From Strongylocentrotus droebachiensis (lineage: Eukaryota; Echinodermata; Echinoidea; Camarodonta; Strongylocentrotidae), in contig JAVYIG010001824.1 of NCBI GenBank assembly GCA_035222895.1, positions 186,001 to 250,000 on the forward strand: DNA of 64,000 nt, given 5' to 3'. The position numbers and the translations under genes were made by a program. Below are positions 22,501-37,900 of this stretch, one piece after another. Position 1 is the stretch's first letter. Each line of letters opens with the position of its first letter. The notes below the pieces were generated by a model, which was given only the letters and a program-made list of their open reading frames with translations, did no database searches and was not told where the DNA came from.

Positions 22501-25500
22501 TCGTTTTCATCTTCTTTAGTTATGAAATGCACAAGATCATGTACATTTAATATGACACTTACCGCAAGATTCGCTTAATAGAAGATGGTTAAAACCCAAC
22601 CAATAAACTAACCAAAAGGCCTGACATCTTAGTATCTACCCGAGTACCCCTTCTTTGGGGCAGTGACATCAGGGCACAATGTCGATCCATTATTCAATGT
22701 AAACACTAGTAATATTTTCCCAAGTAACTTTAGAGACAACGTTCTTCACCATCTCATCACAGGTCAAGCTGGTGATCACATACCGTCATTGACAGCGGAG
22801 GAAATCAAACGGGTCGCTGAAGAGGTCAAACGCTATTATACATTTCATCTATGTCAGATTCAAGCCGATCCACTGAACAGCGAGCTTCTACTTAAATTTG
22901 ACCGGATCTTCACCAATCTAACGTTGATGGAAGAAGACAAAGGTACCAAGCACAAAACACCGCTTCTCTACGACGACCTCCTCAGTACCGAAGTCAACGG
23001 AATCTATCCAAAACGCTTGTTGGTGGAAGGTGAAGGTGGCGTGGGGAAAACCACTTTCTGCGCCAAGATCGCTTGGGACTGGATCCACGGAAAAGGTTAC
23101 CAAAATTTCAAACTGGTTCTTGTCATCCTTCTTCGCGAGGCAAAGGATAAGACTGTTGGAGAGATAGTGAAGACGTATCTTTCTGACAACAATCCGGTCA
23201 CAGCCAAGCAGCTAGACAAACACATCCTCTCAAATCCGGATGGTGATGTCTTTCTTGTCCTGGACGGCCTAGATGAGTCTACTATCGATCTTAACAGCAA
23301 TCAGCAAATCGCCCTGATCACTTCCGATCGTCTGTTCAATTCAGGGACAGTACTAATCACATCGCGACAATGGAGGTCAGATGAGATTAGGAAAAATGCC
23401 AATCTTAGAAAGGTATTTGCTTTCATTGCTGTGGAAGGTTTCTCTGCTGAAAACCTCTCTTCCTACATCACCAAGTTCTTTCATCCAGACACAGGTTCGT
23501 CTGAAGATCTGAACCGATTTATATCGAACAACGATGTGATCAGAGAGAACATGGCCCCATACCCCATATACACAGCCATGCTGTGCATCATGTGGAGAGA
23601 GTTTGATGGAGAGCACCGAGAGGCAATGCTCAAGTTGCAAACATTTTCCCAGCTCTTCAATGAGATGATTGACTTTTTGGTTGATCATTACCTATCAAAG
23701 CCCATGCCATCAGGTATTGTTGAAAGCAAATTGAGGGAGAATCGTTCAGAGATTCGTCATCACCTGCTTCAGATTGGCCACATTGCCTTCAAGGGACTTC
23801 TTGAGAGACGGTTAGTATTCACAGAAGAAGAATTTCAGAGTTATCCAGAGTCCACCGATGTAGGTTTTAAAGTTGGTGTACTCACAAGAGAAAGAAAAGT
23901 TCTTCCGAGGAGAGACAGAAGAAATAATCCTAATTCAGCAGTTCAATCGGTGCAGTTCCCTCATAAGCTCTTCCAGGAATATCTATCAGGAATGTATCTT
24001 GCATCTCTTTACAACTCAGACCGTAATGAGTATGACGGGTTGATAGCGAAAATCATAACAGACGCAAGAGAATACCGGTACTTACTGTACTTCACCTCGG
24101 CCCAGCAGAAGGAGGTCGGATTGGATATCGTATCTCGTCTCATAGCATTGGAAGAACAGAGTAAATATTATGACAGTAGTGGTTATTACATATTAAGTGT
24201 TAGTGGCAGTAGTGATTACTTCATCGTAGATCTAGCATACGAGAGCCAAGACGAAACAGTGGCCAAATCAGTGGCGGATCGTCTCTCCTCTGAGTCTAAC
24301 AAGACACTGAAAATCCCCAGGGAGATGAAGGCACACACAGTATCAGGGCTTATCTTCATCATGAATCATCGTCAAGTGGTAAGAAAAGTAACGTCGATTT
24401 GTAGCAACATATCAATTCCATCTATGTATGATCTCTTTGAGTGATACAGTTTCTATTTAATTTCAATTTTTTCTAATCTCAGACTTAGGATGACGTCGCT
24501 TGGTTTGAACACTTGACTGTATACATATATACCCTGTATACAAAAGATGCTTTGAATCCCGACATGCGCTAATAAGGCAATACATTCTGTACAAACTTCT
24601 GCTCACCCACGTGTTCAAAAGTAGCTCGATATAATCAATTGAAATTAATCATATTTAAAACAACTTCTATAGATCTCATCTAGCATGAGTTCAACTCTCA
24701 TAATATTTTGAATCTGAAAACGGCAATATACACGAAAAACCTTTACTATTATTATTTACAATAATTAATGAGTATTAGGACTTTAATCTGTTAATAGAAG
24801 TTGTGATTTATTGCACAACAACCCGTCTTGCATGTAAATGTATTTTCAATGAAACCTTATTTAATAATATAACACTTTTAATACCACGAATCCCAAAAGG
24901 ATTTGTTCGTTCATATTGTTCAAACCAGTATAATAAAAAGACACATATATAAACTGGCAAAAACATATTAAAGATCAGTATTAAGTATTAAAGTTAACTT
25001 TTTAGGATAATCCAGTATTATTGCATGCGTTTATGTTTCTAGCATTACAATCTTATTTGTGTACATGTAACTTGTAGTATGACCTGAGTATTGAGAAGTC
25101 ATGTGGACGGACGGCTTCAGAGGACCTGGCTGAATTCATGTGCTCATCACGATCACTGAGATCTGTGACGATCCATTCGAATATGCATGATGTCTTCTAC
25201 TCGGTGCTTGCGAATAAAGCAGTCGATTCCAAGGTCAGTATAAATCTGTGTATTATCCACGTTGTTGTATTTTTGGTACATTATTATTTTTAAATAATTA
25301 ATGCTATATTCAGTCAGGATAATATTTTCCCTGATGTCATAAGATTGGATTGCATAGGAGAATAATGGGAAACAGAGTTTTGTTTTTAGAAAAATACATG
25401 TAAATTTCAAACGTCTCGATATTATTTCTTAATAAAGAAGAAGAAATATTTCATTAAACTATTAATATAATACTTATGTTTGATGTTACTTTTCATGATT

Positions 25501-25908
25501 TCAGCTAGAGGGTTTCCAAATAAATTATTTTGTTAATCTTTTATGGCTCTTATCGTAATTACCCAATTTTTCCTTAATTTGATAGATATCAATGTTCGGA
25601 ATATTTGTTCCTCTTTGGTCAGCAAATATGGGAGAGCAACCCGCCCCCCCCCCACTCAGTGTTAGTTAGGGTACGCATATGCTCGTTCCCTCTTTTCGAA
25701 AGCACCCCCTATCTGAGGACTGCCAACATTTCTGAACCCCCCTTTCGCGGGCTTTTCCTGCCTTGGAGACCCCCCTAAATCACGAAAAATGCTCAATGTA
25801 CCCCCCTAAATTCGGAATAATTTCTCAGGAGTCCAAAGAGGTTAGAGAAAAAAAGAAAAAAACAATAATTTCTCACGTATTTTTATGTTTTTTTTAACTT
25901 ATGTATTT

Positions 25909-25941
<33 letters not shown>

Positions 25942-28900
25942 GGGGGGGGGGGGGGGGGGCTTTAGAAGCCCCCCTAGACATTTTTCACGATAATTTTTTA
26001 ACGCAAGAAATCTTGCACTGATATTTTGTGACTTTTTTCTTTCGAGTCTTGCGCATCTTTTGAAAGAAATTTTTCTAAAATCGGACCTACCATTACAAAG
26101 TCACGTGTCCTTTTGTCTTTGCATGTCGGCCCGAAAATCGCTCATTTTTGTGATTTGTGTACAAAACATATGGAAATCTCATTTTTGAAATAAAGGGATA
26201 AAACATTGGTTATTTGGTCTCGTTTATAGTTTAGGTGTTTATTTTGGGGTAAAAATAGTTGAATTATAGTTGGAAATGAAATAAAACAACAAAAACAATA
26301 AAATACATGAGTAAAACAAAAAAAAGAAATACATAAGAAATTATCAAAACAATAGATAACATAAGGAATAACCTGGCTCTCCCAATTTTTTTAGGCTGTA
26401 TTAATCGAAATGGTCTAAATAATATATGTAGTGAAAATTAATGTTTAAATATGAAGAATATATGATTTATGGATAAAAATGTGAATGTTATTACCATATT
26501 TGTATAAATTACCATAAATATGCAAATGAGTGAATTAACAAAAAAATGAAATTACCATAGTATTCTATACACTTCACTTGACATGCATGCAAATTTTTGC
26601 GGCGATAGGTCATTTCACGGCCGAGATCATAGGCCCCCCCCCCCCCCGGGCTATGCAGTTTAAAAATAGCCCGGGCTATATAGGGTTAAGCCTTAATATC
26701 ATACCCCATGCTCACACATTTACGAGGTTAATATGACTGAGATCACGGGCCCGAATTCACAAAGCAAGGTTTGAGCTCAAACCTCCTTTTGTTTCGCCAA
26801 ACCTCCTTTTGTTCTTTACAAACCAGGTTTGTAAAAAATGCGTAAAACGTGTCATATGACGTACGAAAACCAAGGTTTGTCGACAAACCTCCTTTGTGAA
26901 TTCGGGCCACGATGTCTCATTTGTAACTCTTTAGTGACCCCCATCCTTAAAACCTTCGTGTCTCATCATATTTCTTAAGCTATACCCCTCCCCCTCCCTC
27001 TGCTCATTAGTCAAATCATAATCCTGACTCGATCACTCAAAACCTATCTTTTCACCTAGCTTTGACTAAACATATCAGTAATGTATAACCACTACTACAT
27101 CAGTCTCAAAAAAATGCAATAACTATTTAAATTAGAGCTTATTGAGGTGTCAAGACCTGTACATCATTACACTATAGACTTTTTTTTTTTTTTTTTTTTT
27201 TGTGGGGGGGGGGGGGGGTTGTTTTTCATTGTTAGTAACGATATTAGTACAATTTCATTTGACCTAATGTTACTATCATAATAGATTGAGACTCTTAACA
27301 TCGAGATCCAGGATCTCAGTGAACGTCCCTCTGCATCACGTGATTTCGCTCAGTTCATCTGTAAGATGACTCATTTGATCATATTGATTTGATCATAAAT
27401 TCTAGCACTCGTAACAAATAACTACACGTTTTGTTATACTGGAGGTGTACTCTTTCCCATATAGTCGAACGCAAGTGTACAATTTTACTCTCCTCGTTGG
27501 CACACCGATAAGAGGAGGCAGGTAGGAAAAGCTGATCGTTTTAAGAGGTGGATGCGAAAAGTGAACTCTCTGTCATAAAACAAAAAAAGTCTGAAGCTTT
27601 TAAGATTGATAGTGAATAATATATACCATATTTGTCATTACATATGACAATTCGGAGTGCTACTAAATTGCTGATAGATAGACGGCTATTTCAATTGTGA
27701 ATACTGATGAGATTTTTTTTTAAATTTAAAAGCCTACACAAATATAAAATGAATCTCTTATTCCCCGTAATTTCTGTATAATATATATGATTGTGTTAAG
27801 AGTTTTTCATTGTGGCAGCGATATCAATATAATTGTAAAAATATTGCTGAATCTTGAATGAAGTAATAGTGGGTGTTGGAAAATATTCATTTGAAATAAT
27901 GTTACTATCATAATAGATTGAGACTCTTGACATCCAATCTCTGGATCTCAGTGAACGTCCCTCTGCATCACGTGATCTCGCTCAGTTCATCTTTAAGATG
28001 CCTCATTTGAAGAGCCTCATACTTGGTTGTTTTCACGAGGTCTTTGTTCACGATGACTTCTACTCAACATCTTCGTCGATGGCATCGTCTGCAAAGGTAT
28101 TGATTTGATCATAAATTCTAGCACTCGTAACAAATAACTACTCGTTTTATTATACTATGGAGGTGTACTCTTTCCCATATAGTCGAACGCAAGTGTACAA
28201 TTTTACTCTCCGTATTGGTACACCGTTAAAGGTAATACAAAATTTTGGGAAATTTTGAAAATTGGATGAATAGTGAATCTTTACAGTTTTTATATATGTG
28301 GTGCCCTGTGGATGTATTATAGGCACTCAAAAAATTAACCCCTAAAACACTTCTGTTTCCGAGAAAAATTGAATATAACAATTTACCGGTTTTTGATAAA
28401 TTATAAATAGCGCCTACGGCCGTACAATGGTAGCTGCGACCATAACAATCTCAGATTGTGTAGTTGTGATATATAATTTACAAACGGGAATAGCTAATCG
28501 GTCGATTTTAGTCAAGAAACATTGTTTCATAGCTAAATTAATATCTTGACCTTGAGAGGGAGCTATACAACAAAAAGAGTTTATTATTCATAATTTCATA
28601 ACTTTAGACTCGATTTCAACCAGGACAACGATCAATGAATATTGTAGGAACGCATATGCTTCCAATATTTTAATTTGAACCAAATTCATGACCCCATACC
28701 AAAACTTTGTAATACCTTTCAGAGGAAGCAGGTAGGAAAAGTTGAACGTTTCCTGGAGTGGATGCGAAAAGTGAACTTTTTTGTCATAATACAGTGTACA
28801 AAAACAGAGTGAAGATTAAAAGATTGAAAGTAAATATTATATACCATTTTTTTCATTTCATATGAAAATTCGGAGTGCTACGAAATTGCTAATGGAGAGA

Positions 28901-31900
28901 CAACTATTTCAATTGGAATACTGATGAGACTAAATAGTTTAATTAAAAAACCTACACAAAAACTTAATCGCATCTATTCGCCCCCGTTTGTATTATTCTG
29001 TAACCCTTTGGAAACTATGAAGTGTTCCATGTATATTTGTTGTTAGTTTTTCTGTTATGTAAAATTTGTTTTTTCAAGTACAATTTCAATTAAATGTCAG
29101 AATAATGTATTGCTTTTTAAAATGAATGAGGATGGCAACTGTATCATGATGTAAAGTGTACAAATAATTTTAAATAGCGTAATGTAGTCAGCAATTGTTT
29201 ATCAAATACAATGTTACTATTATAAAAGATTAAGACTTTACGTATAGTATGTGGATCATCCCCCACCCCTCACTCACTCCGACGTGGAAATGTACTAGGG
29301 TTAGTAAGGTTACTAAATCATATGCCAGGGGAAAAAACACCCCTCCTTTCTGACAGTCACTGATCAAAAACTAAAATGTCGTTGATAACATAATCAGGGT
29401 GTCCAGGTTCTCCTTCGAATAAAGCTCAAGTGTTTCTTATAGAGTAGTGTGATTGAGGAATGGTTAACGACCGTTCTGCCTTCTTGTTTTATTTTCTTTT
29501 GTTTTGTAATACTTAATATCATGAGCCACATCTTTCATTCATATTTAACCACTACTTCCTCTGTCAACAGGTCAATATGATCTAGAAATATCATTTTCTT
29601 TATCCGTAATGCCCACAGTTCCGATTGGATCAATACAAAAATATATTAATCACCTCTGCCATTACCTATCATTTATTTAATTAACACAATCATGCATATC
29701 GATCTCAAAGAAATCCAGGAACTATATAAATGCGTGTTAATGTCAGGTGTCAAGACTTGTAGCTCATTGGCAAATATAATGTGAATGTATTAAGATTTTT
29801 TAATTGTGGCAGCGACATTTATATGATTTTGAACAAATTGCTGAATTTTGAGTATAGTTTTGATGGGTTGTTGGTAATTATTCAGTCAAAATAATGTTGG
29901 TATCATAACAGATTGAGACTCTTGTTACCCCTGGTTGGGATCTCAGTGAACGTTCCTCTGCATCACGTGATTTCGCTCAGTTCATATGTAACATGCCTCA
30001 TCTGAAGAACCTGACACTCCACGGCCAGTATCACGATGACTTCTACTCAACATCGTCTTCGATTGCATCATCCCCAAAGGTATTGATTTAATCATATTTG
30101 TTAGGACTCTTAGCTAAATCACTACATCTTTTGTATTACTGGAGGTGAACTCTTTCCTATATAGTCAAACGCGAGTATACAATTTAACTCTCCATATTGG
30201 TACACCGTTAGGAGGAAGCAGGTAGGAAAAGTCGAACGTTTCAGGGAGTGGATGCGAAACGTGACTTTCTGTCATAATACAGTGTACAAAAACAGAGTGA
30301 AGATTAAAAGATTGATAGTGGGTAATAATTATGTACCATTTGTTCATTTCATATGAAAATTTGGCGTGCTACGGACGTGCTAATGGAGAGACAGCTATTT
30401 CAACTATGAATGCTGATGAGACTTAATATTTGAATTTAAAAACCTACAAAAATGAATAATCGAATCTCTTCGTCCCCGTTTGTACTATTTGTATAACATG
30501 TCAGAAACTGCAAAGTGTCCCATGGATATTTATTTATTTTTTGTACACTTTTCTGTTATGTTAGATTAGTTTTTCAAGTACTATTTCAATCCAATGTCAG
30601 AATAACATATTGCTTTTATACATGAATGAGGATGGCAACTGTATCATGATGTAAAGCGTAAACACATATTTAAGTAGCGTAATGTCAGCAATTGTGTATC
30701 CAAGACAATGTTACTATTATAACACATTAAAATTTGACATCCAGTATGTGGATCATCCCTCCCCCTCCCCCTTTACCCATTTCGACGTGAAAATGAAGTA
30801 GGGTCAGTAAGATTACCGGATGATATGCCAGGGAAAAAAAAATCCCCTCCTTTCAGACAATCATGGATCACCAACTATTATTTCGTCGATAACATAATCA
30901 TGGTGTCCAGGTTATCCCTCGAATAAAGCTCAAGTTTTTATAGTGTGATTAAGGAATGGATTGTGACCGTTCTGCCTTCTTGTTTTTTTCTCTTTTGTTC
31001 TGTAAGACTTTAGATCACGAGCCACGTCTTTCATTCATATTTACCCACAACTCCCTCTGTCAACAGGTCAATATGATCTAGAAAATATCATTTTCTTTAT
31101 CCATTAAGCCCATAGTCCCGATTGGATCAATATAAATAAACCTATTGATCACCTCTGTCATTATCTATCAGTTATTACTCAATACCATTAATGCATTATA
31201 TTGGTCTCAAAAGATTCCAGAAACTATTGAGATGTGTGCTTATTTCAGGTGATAAAACTTGTAGCTCATTACAAGATACAATGTGTGTCAAGATGTTTTA
31301 ATAGTGGCAACGACATTTATATGATTTTGAACAAATTGCTGAATTTTGAGTATAGTTTTGATGGGTTGTTGGTAATTATTCATTTACCATAATGTTGTTA
31401 TCATAACAGATTGAGACTCTTGTTACCCCTGGTTGGGATCTCAGTGAACGTCCCTCTGCATCACGTGATTTCGCTCAGTTCATATGTAGCATGCCTCATC
31501 TGAAGAACCTGACACTTTACGGTCAGTATCACGATGACTTCTACTCAACATCGTCTTCGATGGCATCATCCCCAAAGGTATTGATTTAACCATATTTGTT
31601 AGGACTCTTAGCTAAATCACTACATCTTATGTATTTCTGGAGATGAACTCTTTCCAATATAGTCAAACGCAAGTATACAATTTAAGTCTCCCTATTGGTA
31701 CACCATTAAGAGGAAACAGGCAGGAAAAGTTGAACGTTTCAGGGAGTGGATGCGAAACATGAACTTTCTGTCACAAAACACTGTACAAAAACAGAGTAAA
31801 GATTAAAAGAATGATAGTGGGTAATAATTATATACCATTTGTTCATTTTATATGAAATTCGGCGTGCTACGGACGTGCTAATGGAGAGACAGCTATTGCA

Positions 31901-34900
31901 ACTATGAATGCTGATGAGACTTAATATTTGAATTTAAAAACCTACAAAAATGAATAATCGAATCTTTTCGTCCCCGTTTGTATTATTTTTATAACATGTC
32001 AGAAACTGAAAAGTGTCCCATGTATATTTGTTTAATTGTTTTTACTCTTTTCTGTTGTGTTAGATTAGTTTTTCAAGTACTATTTCAATCCAATGTCAGA
32101 ATAACATATGGCTTTTATAAATGAATGAGGATGGCAACTATATCATGATGTAAAGCGTAAACACATATTTAAGTAGCGTAATGTCAGCAATTGTGTATCC
32201 AAGACAATGTTACTATTATAACACATTAAAACATGACATCCAGTATGTGGATCATCCCTCCCCCTCCCCCTTCACCCATTTCGACGTGAAAATGTAGTAG
32301 GGTCAGTAAGATTACCGGATGATATGCCAGGGAAAAAAAAATCCCCTCCTTTCAGACAATCATATGGATCACCAACTATTATTTCGTCGATAACATAATC
32401 ACGGTGGCCAGGTTATCCCTCGAATAGAGCTTAAAGTTTTGTAGTTTGATTAAGGAATGGATTGTGACCGTTCTGCCTTCTTGTTTTTTTCTCTTTTGTT
32501 CTGTAAGACTTAAGATCACGAGCCACGTCTTTCATTCATATTTACCCACAACTCCCTCTGTCAACAGGTCAATATGAACTAGAAAATATCATTTTCTTTA
32601 TCCATTAAGCCCATAGTCCCGACTGGATCAATATAAATAAACCTATTGATCACCTCTGTCATTATCTATCAGTAATTACTCAATACCATTAATGCATTAT
32701 ATGGGTCTCAAAAGATTCCAGAAACTATTGAGATGTGTGCTTATTTCAGGTGACAAAACTTGTAGCTCATTACAAGATACAATGTGATTGTGTCAAGATG
32801 TTTTAATAGTGGCAACGACAATTATATGATTTTGAACAAATTGCTAAATTTTTAGTATAGTTTTGATGGGTTGTTGGTAATTATTCATTCAAAATAATGT
32901 TGGTATCATAACAGATTGAGACTCTTAAGACCGCTGGTTGGGATCTCAGTGAACGTTCCTCTGTATCACGTGATTTCGCTCAGTTCATATGTAACATGCC
33001 TCATCTGAAGAACCTGAGACTTTACGGTCGGTATCACGATGACTTCTACTCAACATCGTCTTCGATGGCATCATCCGCAAAGGTATGGATTTAATCATAT
33101 TTATTAGGACTCTTAGCAAATCACTACATCTGTTGTATTACTGGAGGTGAACTCTTTCCTATATAGTCAAACTCAAGTGTACAATTTAAGTCGGCCTATT
33201 GGTACACCATTAAGAGGAAGCAGGTAGGAAAAAATGAACGCTTCAGGGAGTGGATGCGAAAAGTGACCTTTCTGTCATAATACATGAACAGAGTATAGGT
33301 TATCAGATTGATTGTAAACAATATATACCCTTTTTTCATTTCATATGGAAATTAGGAATGTTACGGATGTGCTGATGGAGAGACAGCTATTTCAACTATC
33401 AATACTGATGAGTCTAAACATATGAATTTAAGAACCTACAAAAGTGAATAATCAATTCTCTTCGTCCCCGTTTGTATTGTTTCTATAACATGTCAGAAAC
33501 TGCAAAGTGTTCCATGTATATTTGTTTTTACACTTTTCTGTTATGTTATATTAGTTTTTCAAGTACTATTTCAATACAATGTCAGAATAACATATTGCTT
33601 TTATAAATGAATGAGGATGGCAACTGTATCATGATATAAAGCGTAAACATATATTTAAGTAGCGTAATGTCAGCGATTGTGTATCCAATACAATGTTACT
33701 ATTATAACAGATTAAGAGTCGACATCCAGTATGTGGATCATTACTCCCCCTCCCCCTTCACCCATTTCGACGTGAACATGTTGTAGGGTCAGTAAGATTA
33801 CCGGATGATATGCCAGGGAAAAAAAAAATCCCCTCCTTTCAGACAATCATGGATCACCAACTATTATTTCGTCCATAACATAATCAGGGTGTTTAGGTTA
33901 ATCCCCAAATAAAGCCTTCTTCATGAGTAGTGTAATTAAGGAATGGTTTACGACCGTTCTGCCTTCTTGTATTTTCTCTTTTGTTCTGTAAGACTTTAGA
34001 CCATGAGCCACGTCTTTAATTCATATTTACCCACAACTCCCTCTTTCAACAGGTCAATATGATCTAGAAAATATCATTTTCTTTATCCATTATGCCCATA
34101 GTCCCGATTGGATCAATATAAATAAACCTATTGATCACCTCTGTCATTACCTATCAGTTATTAATCAATACCATTAATGCATTATATGGGTCTCAAAAGA
34201 TTCCAGGAACTATTGAAATGTGTGCTTATTTCAGGTGACAAAACTTGTAGCTCATTACAAGATACAATGTGATTGTGTCAAGATGTTTTAATAGTGGCAA
34301 CGACATTTATATGATTTTGAACAAATTGCTAAATTTTGAGTATAGTTTTGATGGGTTGTTGGTAATTATTCATTCAAAATAATGTTGGTATCATAACAGA
34401 TTGAGACTCTTAAGACCGCTCGTTGGGATCTCAGTAAACGTTCCACTGCATCACGTGATTTCGCTCAGTTCATATGTAGCATGCCTCATCTGAAGAACCT
34501 GACACTTTACGGTCGGTATCACGATGACTTCTACTCAACATCGTCTTCGATGGCATCATCCACAAAGGTAATGATTTAATCATATTTGTTAGGACTCTTA
34601 GCTAAATCACTACATCTTATGTATTACTGGAGATGAACTCTTTCCAATATAGTCAAACGCAAGTATACAATTTTAAGTCTCCCTATTGGTACACCATTAA
34701 AAGGAAACAGGCAGGAAAAGTCGAACGTTTCAGGGAGTGGATGCGAAACGTGAACTTTCTGTCATAATACAGTGTACAAAAACAGAGTGAAGATTAAAAG
34801 ATTGATAGTGGGTAATAATTATATACCATTTGTTCATTTCATATGAAAATTCGGAGTGCTACGGACGTGCTAATGGAGAGACAGCTATTTCAACTATGAA

Positions 34901-37900
34901 TGCTGATGAGACTTAATATTTGAATTTAAAAACCTACAAAAATGAATAATCGAATCTCTTCGTCCCCGTTTGTATTATTTTTATAACATGTCAGAAACTG
35001 CAAAGTGTTCCATGTATATTTGTTTTTACACTTTTCTGTTATATTATATTAGTTTTTTTAATGTACTATTTCAATCAGATGTCAGAATAACATATTGCTT
35101 TTATAAATGAATGAGGATGGCAACTGTATCATGATGTAAAGCGTAAACATTTATTTAAGTAGCGTAATGTCAGCAATTGTGTATCCAATACAATGTTACT
35201 ATTATTACAGATTAAGACTCGACATCCAGTATGTGGATCATCCCCCCTCCCCCTTCACCCATTTTGAAGTGAACATGTAATAGGGTCAGTAAGATTACCG
35301 GATTATATGCCAGGGGGGGGGGGGAATCCCCTCCTTTCTGACAATCATGGATCACCAACTATTATTTCGTCAATAACAGAATTAGAGTGTTTAGGTTATT
35401 CCCAAAAAAAAAGCTTTGTTCATGAGTAGTGTGATTTAGGAATGGATTGTGACCGTTCTGCCTTCTTGTTTTTTCTCTTTTGTTCAGTAAGACTTTAGAT
35501 CACGAGCCACGTCTTTCATTCATATTTACCCCCACACTCCCTCTGTCAACAGGTCCATATGATCTAGAAAATATCATTTTCTTTATCCTTTATGCCCATA
35601 GTCCCGATTGGATCAATATAAATAAACCTATTGATCACCTCTGTCATTATCTATCGGTTATTACTCAATACCATAAATGCATTATATGGGTCTCAAAAGA
35701 TTCCAGGAACTATTGAGATGTGTGCTTATTTCAGGTGACCAAACTTGTAGCTCATTACAAGATACAATGTGATTGTGTCAAGATGTTTTAATAGTGGCAA
35801 CGACATTTATATGATTTTAAACAAATTGCTGAATTTTGAGTATAGTTTTGATGGATTGTTGGTAATTATTCATTCAAAATAATGTTGATATCATAACAGA
35901 TTGAGACTCTTAAGACCGCTCGTTCGGATCTCAGTGAACGTTCCTCTGCATCACGTGATTTCGCTAAATTCATATGTAACATGCCTCATGTGAAGAACCT
36001 GAACCTTGACGGTCAGTATCACGATGACTTCCTCTCAACGTCGTCATCGATGGCATCATCCACAAAGGTATTGATTTTATCATATTTGTTAGGACTCTTA
36101 GCAAATCACTACACCTTATGTATTACTGGAGGTGAACTCTTTCCTATATAGTCAAACTCAAGTGTACAATTTAAGTCGGCCTATTGGTACACCATTAAGA
36201 GGAAGCAGGTAGGAAAAGTTGAACGCTTCAGGCAGTGGATGCGAAAAGTGATATTTCTGTCATAATACATAAACAGAGTCCAGGTTATAAGATTGATTGT
36301 AAACAATATATACCCTTTTTTCATTTCATATGGAAATTAGGAATGTTACGGATGTGCTGATGGAGAGACAGCTAATTCAACTATCAATACTGATGAGACT
36401 ATCATATGAATTTATGAACCTACAAAAGTGAATAATCAATTCTCTTCGTCCCCGTTTGTATTATTTCTATAACATGTCAGAAACTGCAAAGTGTTCCATG
36501 TATATTTGTTTTTACACTTTTCTGTTATGTTATATTAGTTTTTCAAGTACTATTTCAATACAATGTCAGAATAACATATTGCTTTTATAAATGAATGAGG
36601 ATGGCAACTGTATCATGATATAAAGCGTAAACATATATTTAAGTAGCGTAATGTCAGCGATTGTGTATCCAATACAATGTTACTATTATAACAGATTAAG
36701 AGTCGACATCCAGTATGTGGATCATTACTCCCCCTCCCCCTTCACCCATTTCGACGTGAACATGTAGTAGGGTCAGTAAGATTACCGGATGATATGCCAG
36801 GGATAAAAATCCCCTCCTTTCAGACAATCATGGATCACCAACTATTATTTCGTCCATAACATAATCAGGGTGTTTAGGTTAATCCCCAAATAAAGCTTTC
36901 TTCATGAGTAGTGTAATTAAGGAATGGTTTATGACCATTTTGCCTTCATGTTTTTTCTCTTTTGTTCTGAAAGACTTTAGACCATGAGCCGCGTCTTTTA
37001 TTCATATTTACCCACAACTCCCTCTGTCAGCAGGTCAATATGATCTAGAAAATATCATTTTCTTTATCCATTATGCCCATAGTCCCGATTGGATCAATAT
37101 AAATAAACCTATTGATCACCTCTGTCATTATCTATCGGTTATTACTCAATACCATAAATGCATTATATGAGTCTCAAAAGATTCCAGGAACTATTGAGAT
37201 GTGTGCTTATTTCAGGTGACAAAACTTGTAGATCATTACAAGATACAACGTGATTGTGTCAAGATGTTTTAATAGTGGCAACAACATTTATATGATTTTG
37301 AACAAATTGCTGAATTTTGAGTATAGTTTTGATGGATTGTTGGTAATTATTCATTCAAAATGATGTTGGTATCATAACAGATTGAGACTCTTGAGACCCC
37401 TGGTTGGGATCTCAGTGAACGTCCCTCTGCATCACGTGATTTCGCTCAGTTCATATGTAGCATGCCTCATCTGAAGAACCTGACACTTTACGGTCAGTAT
37501 CACGATGACTTCTACTCAACATCGTCTTCGATGGCATCATCCGCAAAGGTATGGATTTAATCATATTTATTAGGACTCTTAGCAAATCACTACATCTGTT
37601 GTATTACTGGAGGTGAACTCTTTCCTATATAGTCAAACGCAAGTAAACTATTTAAGTCGGCCTATTGGTACACCGTTAAGAGGAAGCAGGTAGGAAAAGT
37701 TGATCGTTTCAAAGGATAGTTGAGTTCTTGTTTCGGACCGGAAATGCCTTCAAAGTGCATGGTTACTGCTCTTATTCTTATTCATGACATTTCTAGTGCT
37801 CTTTTAGGACCTAAAATTGCTATGAAGGTAATTTTAGACCCCAAAATGTGTGAAATTTAGCCAATACGATCATACCAATTCAGCCTCACTTTCCAAAAAA

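Larger units (their letters stand above)
20973..22663 (+). other. NLR intron 3: SINE and foldback insertions
   Basis: Intron between the Death and NACHT exons. It contains a tRNA-derived SINE split in two (head 21118-21180, tail 21800-21955), low-complexity T/C-rich sequence (21295-21600), the foldback element at 21613-21793 and a purine-rich run (22118-22180). No further exon is seen. Confidence 0.6.
27285..37700 (+). repeat. Tandem array of LRR-exon units, about 1.5 kb each
   Basis: Exon starts at 27285, 27917, 29912, 31410, 32915, 34400, 35900 and 37381 give spacings of 632, 1995, 1498, 1505, 1485, 1500 and 1481 bp. The 1995-bp unit holds a 490-bp element inserted at 28229-28718; without it the spacing is about 1.5 kb. 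Introns are nearly as similar as exons, so the units arose by recent unequal crossing-over or conversion of whole exon-plus-intron blocks. Copies at 29912-37548 are the most alike. A diverged, exon-less remnant of the unit continues at about 43630-44050. Confidence 0.9.

Noticed and set aside
24379-24444. NACHT ORF end at 24444 as the protein's C terminus
   Set aside because: A strong GTAAGA donor at 24379 matches the phase of the LRR exon at 25078, so the last 21 codons are intron.
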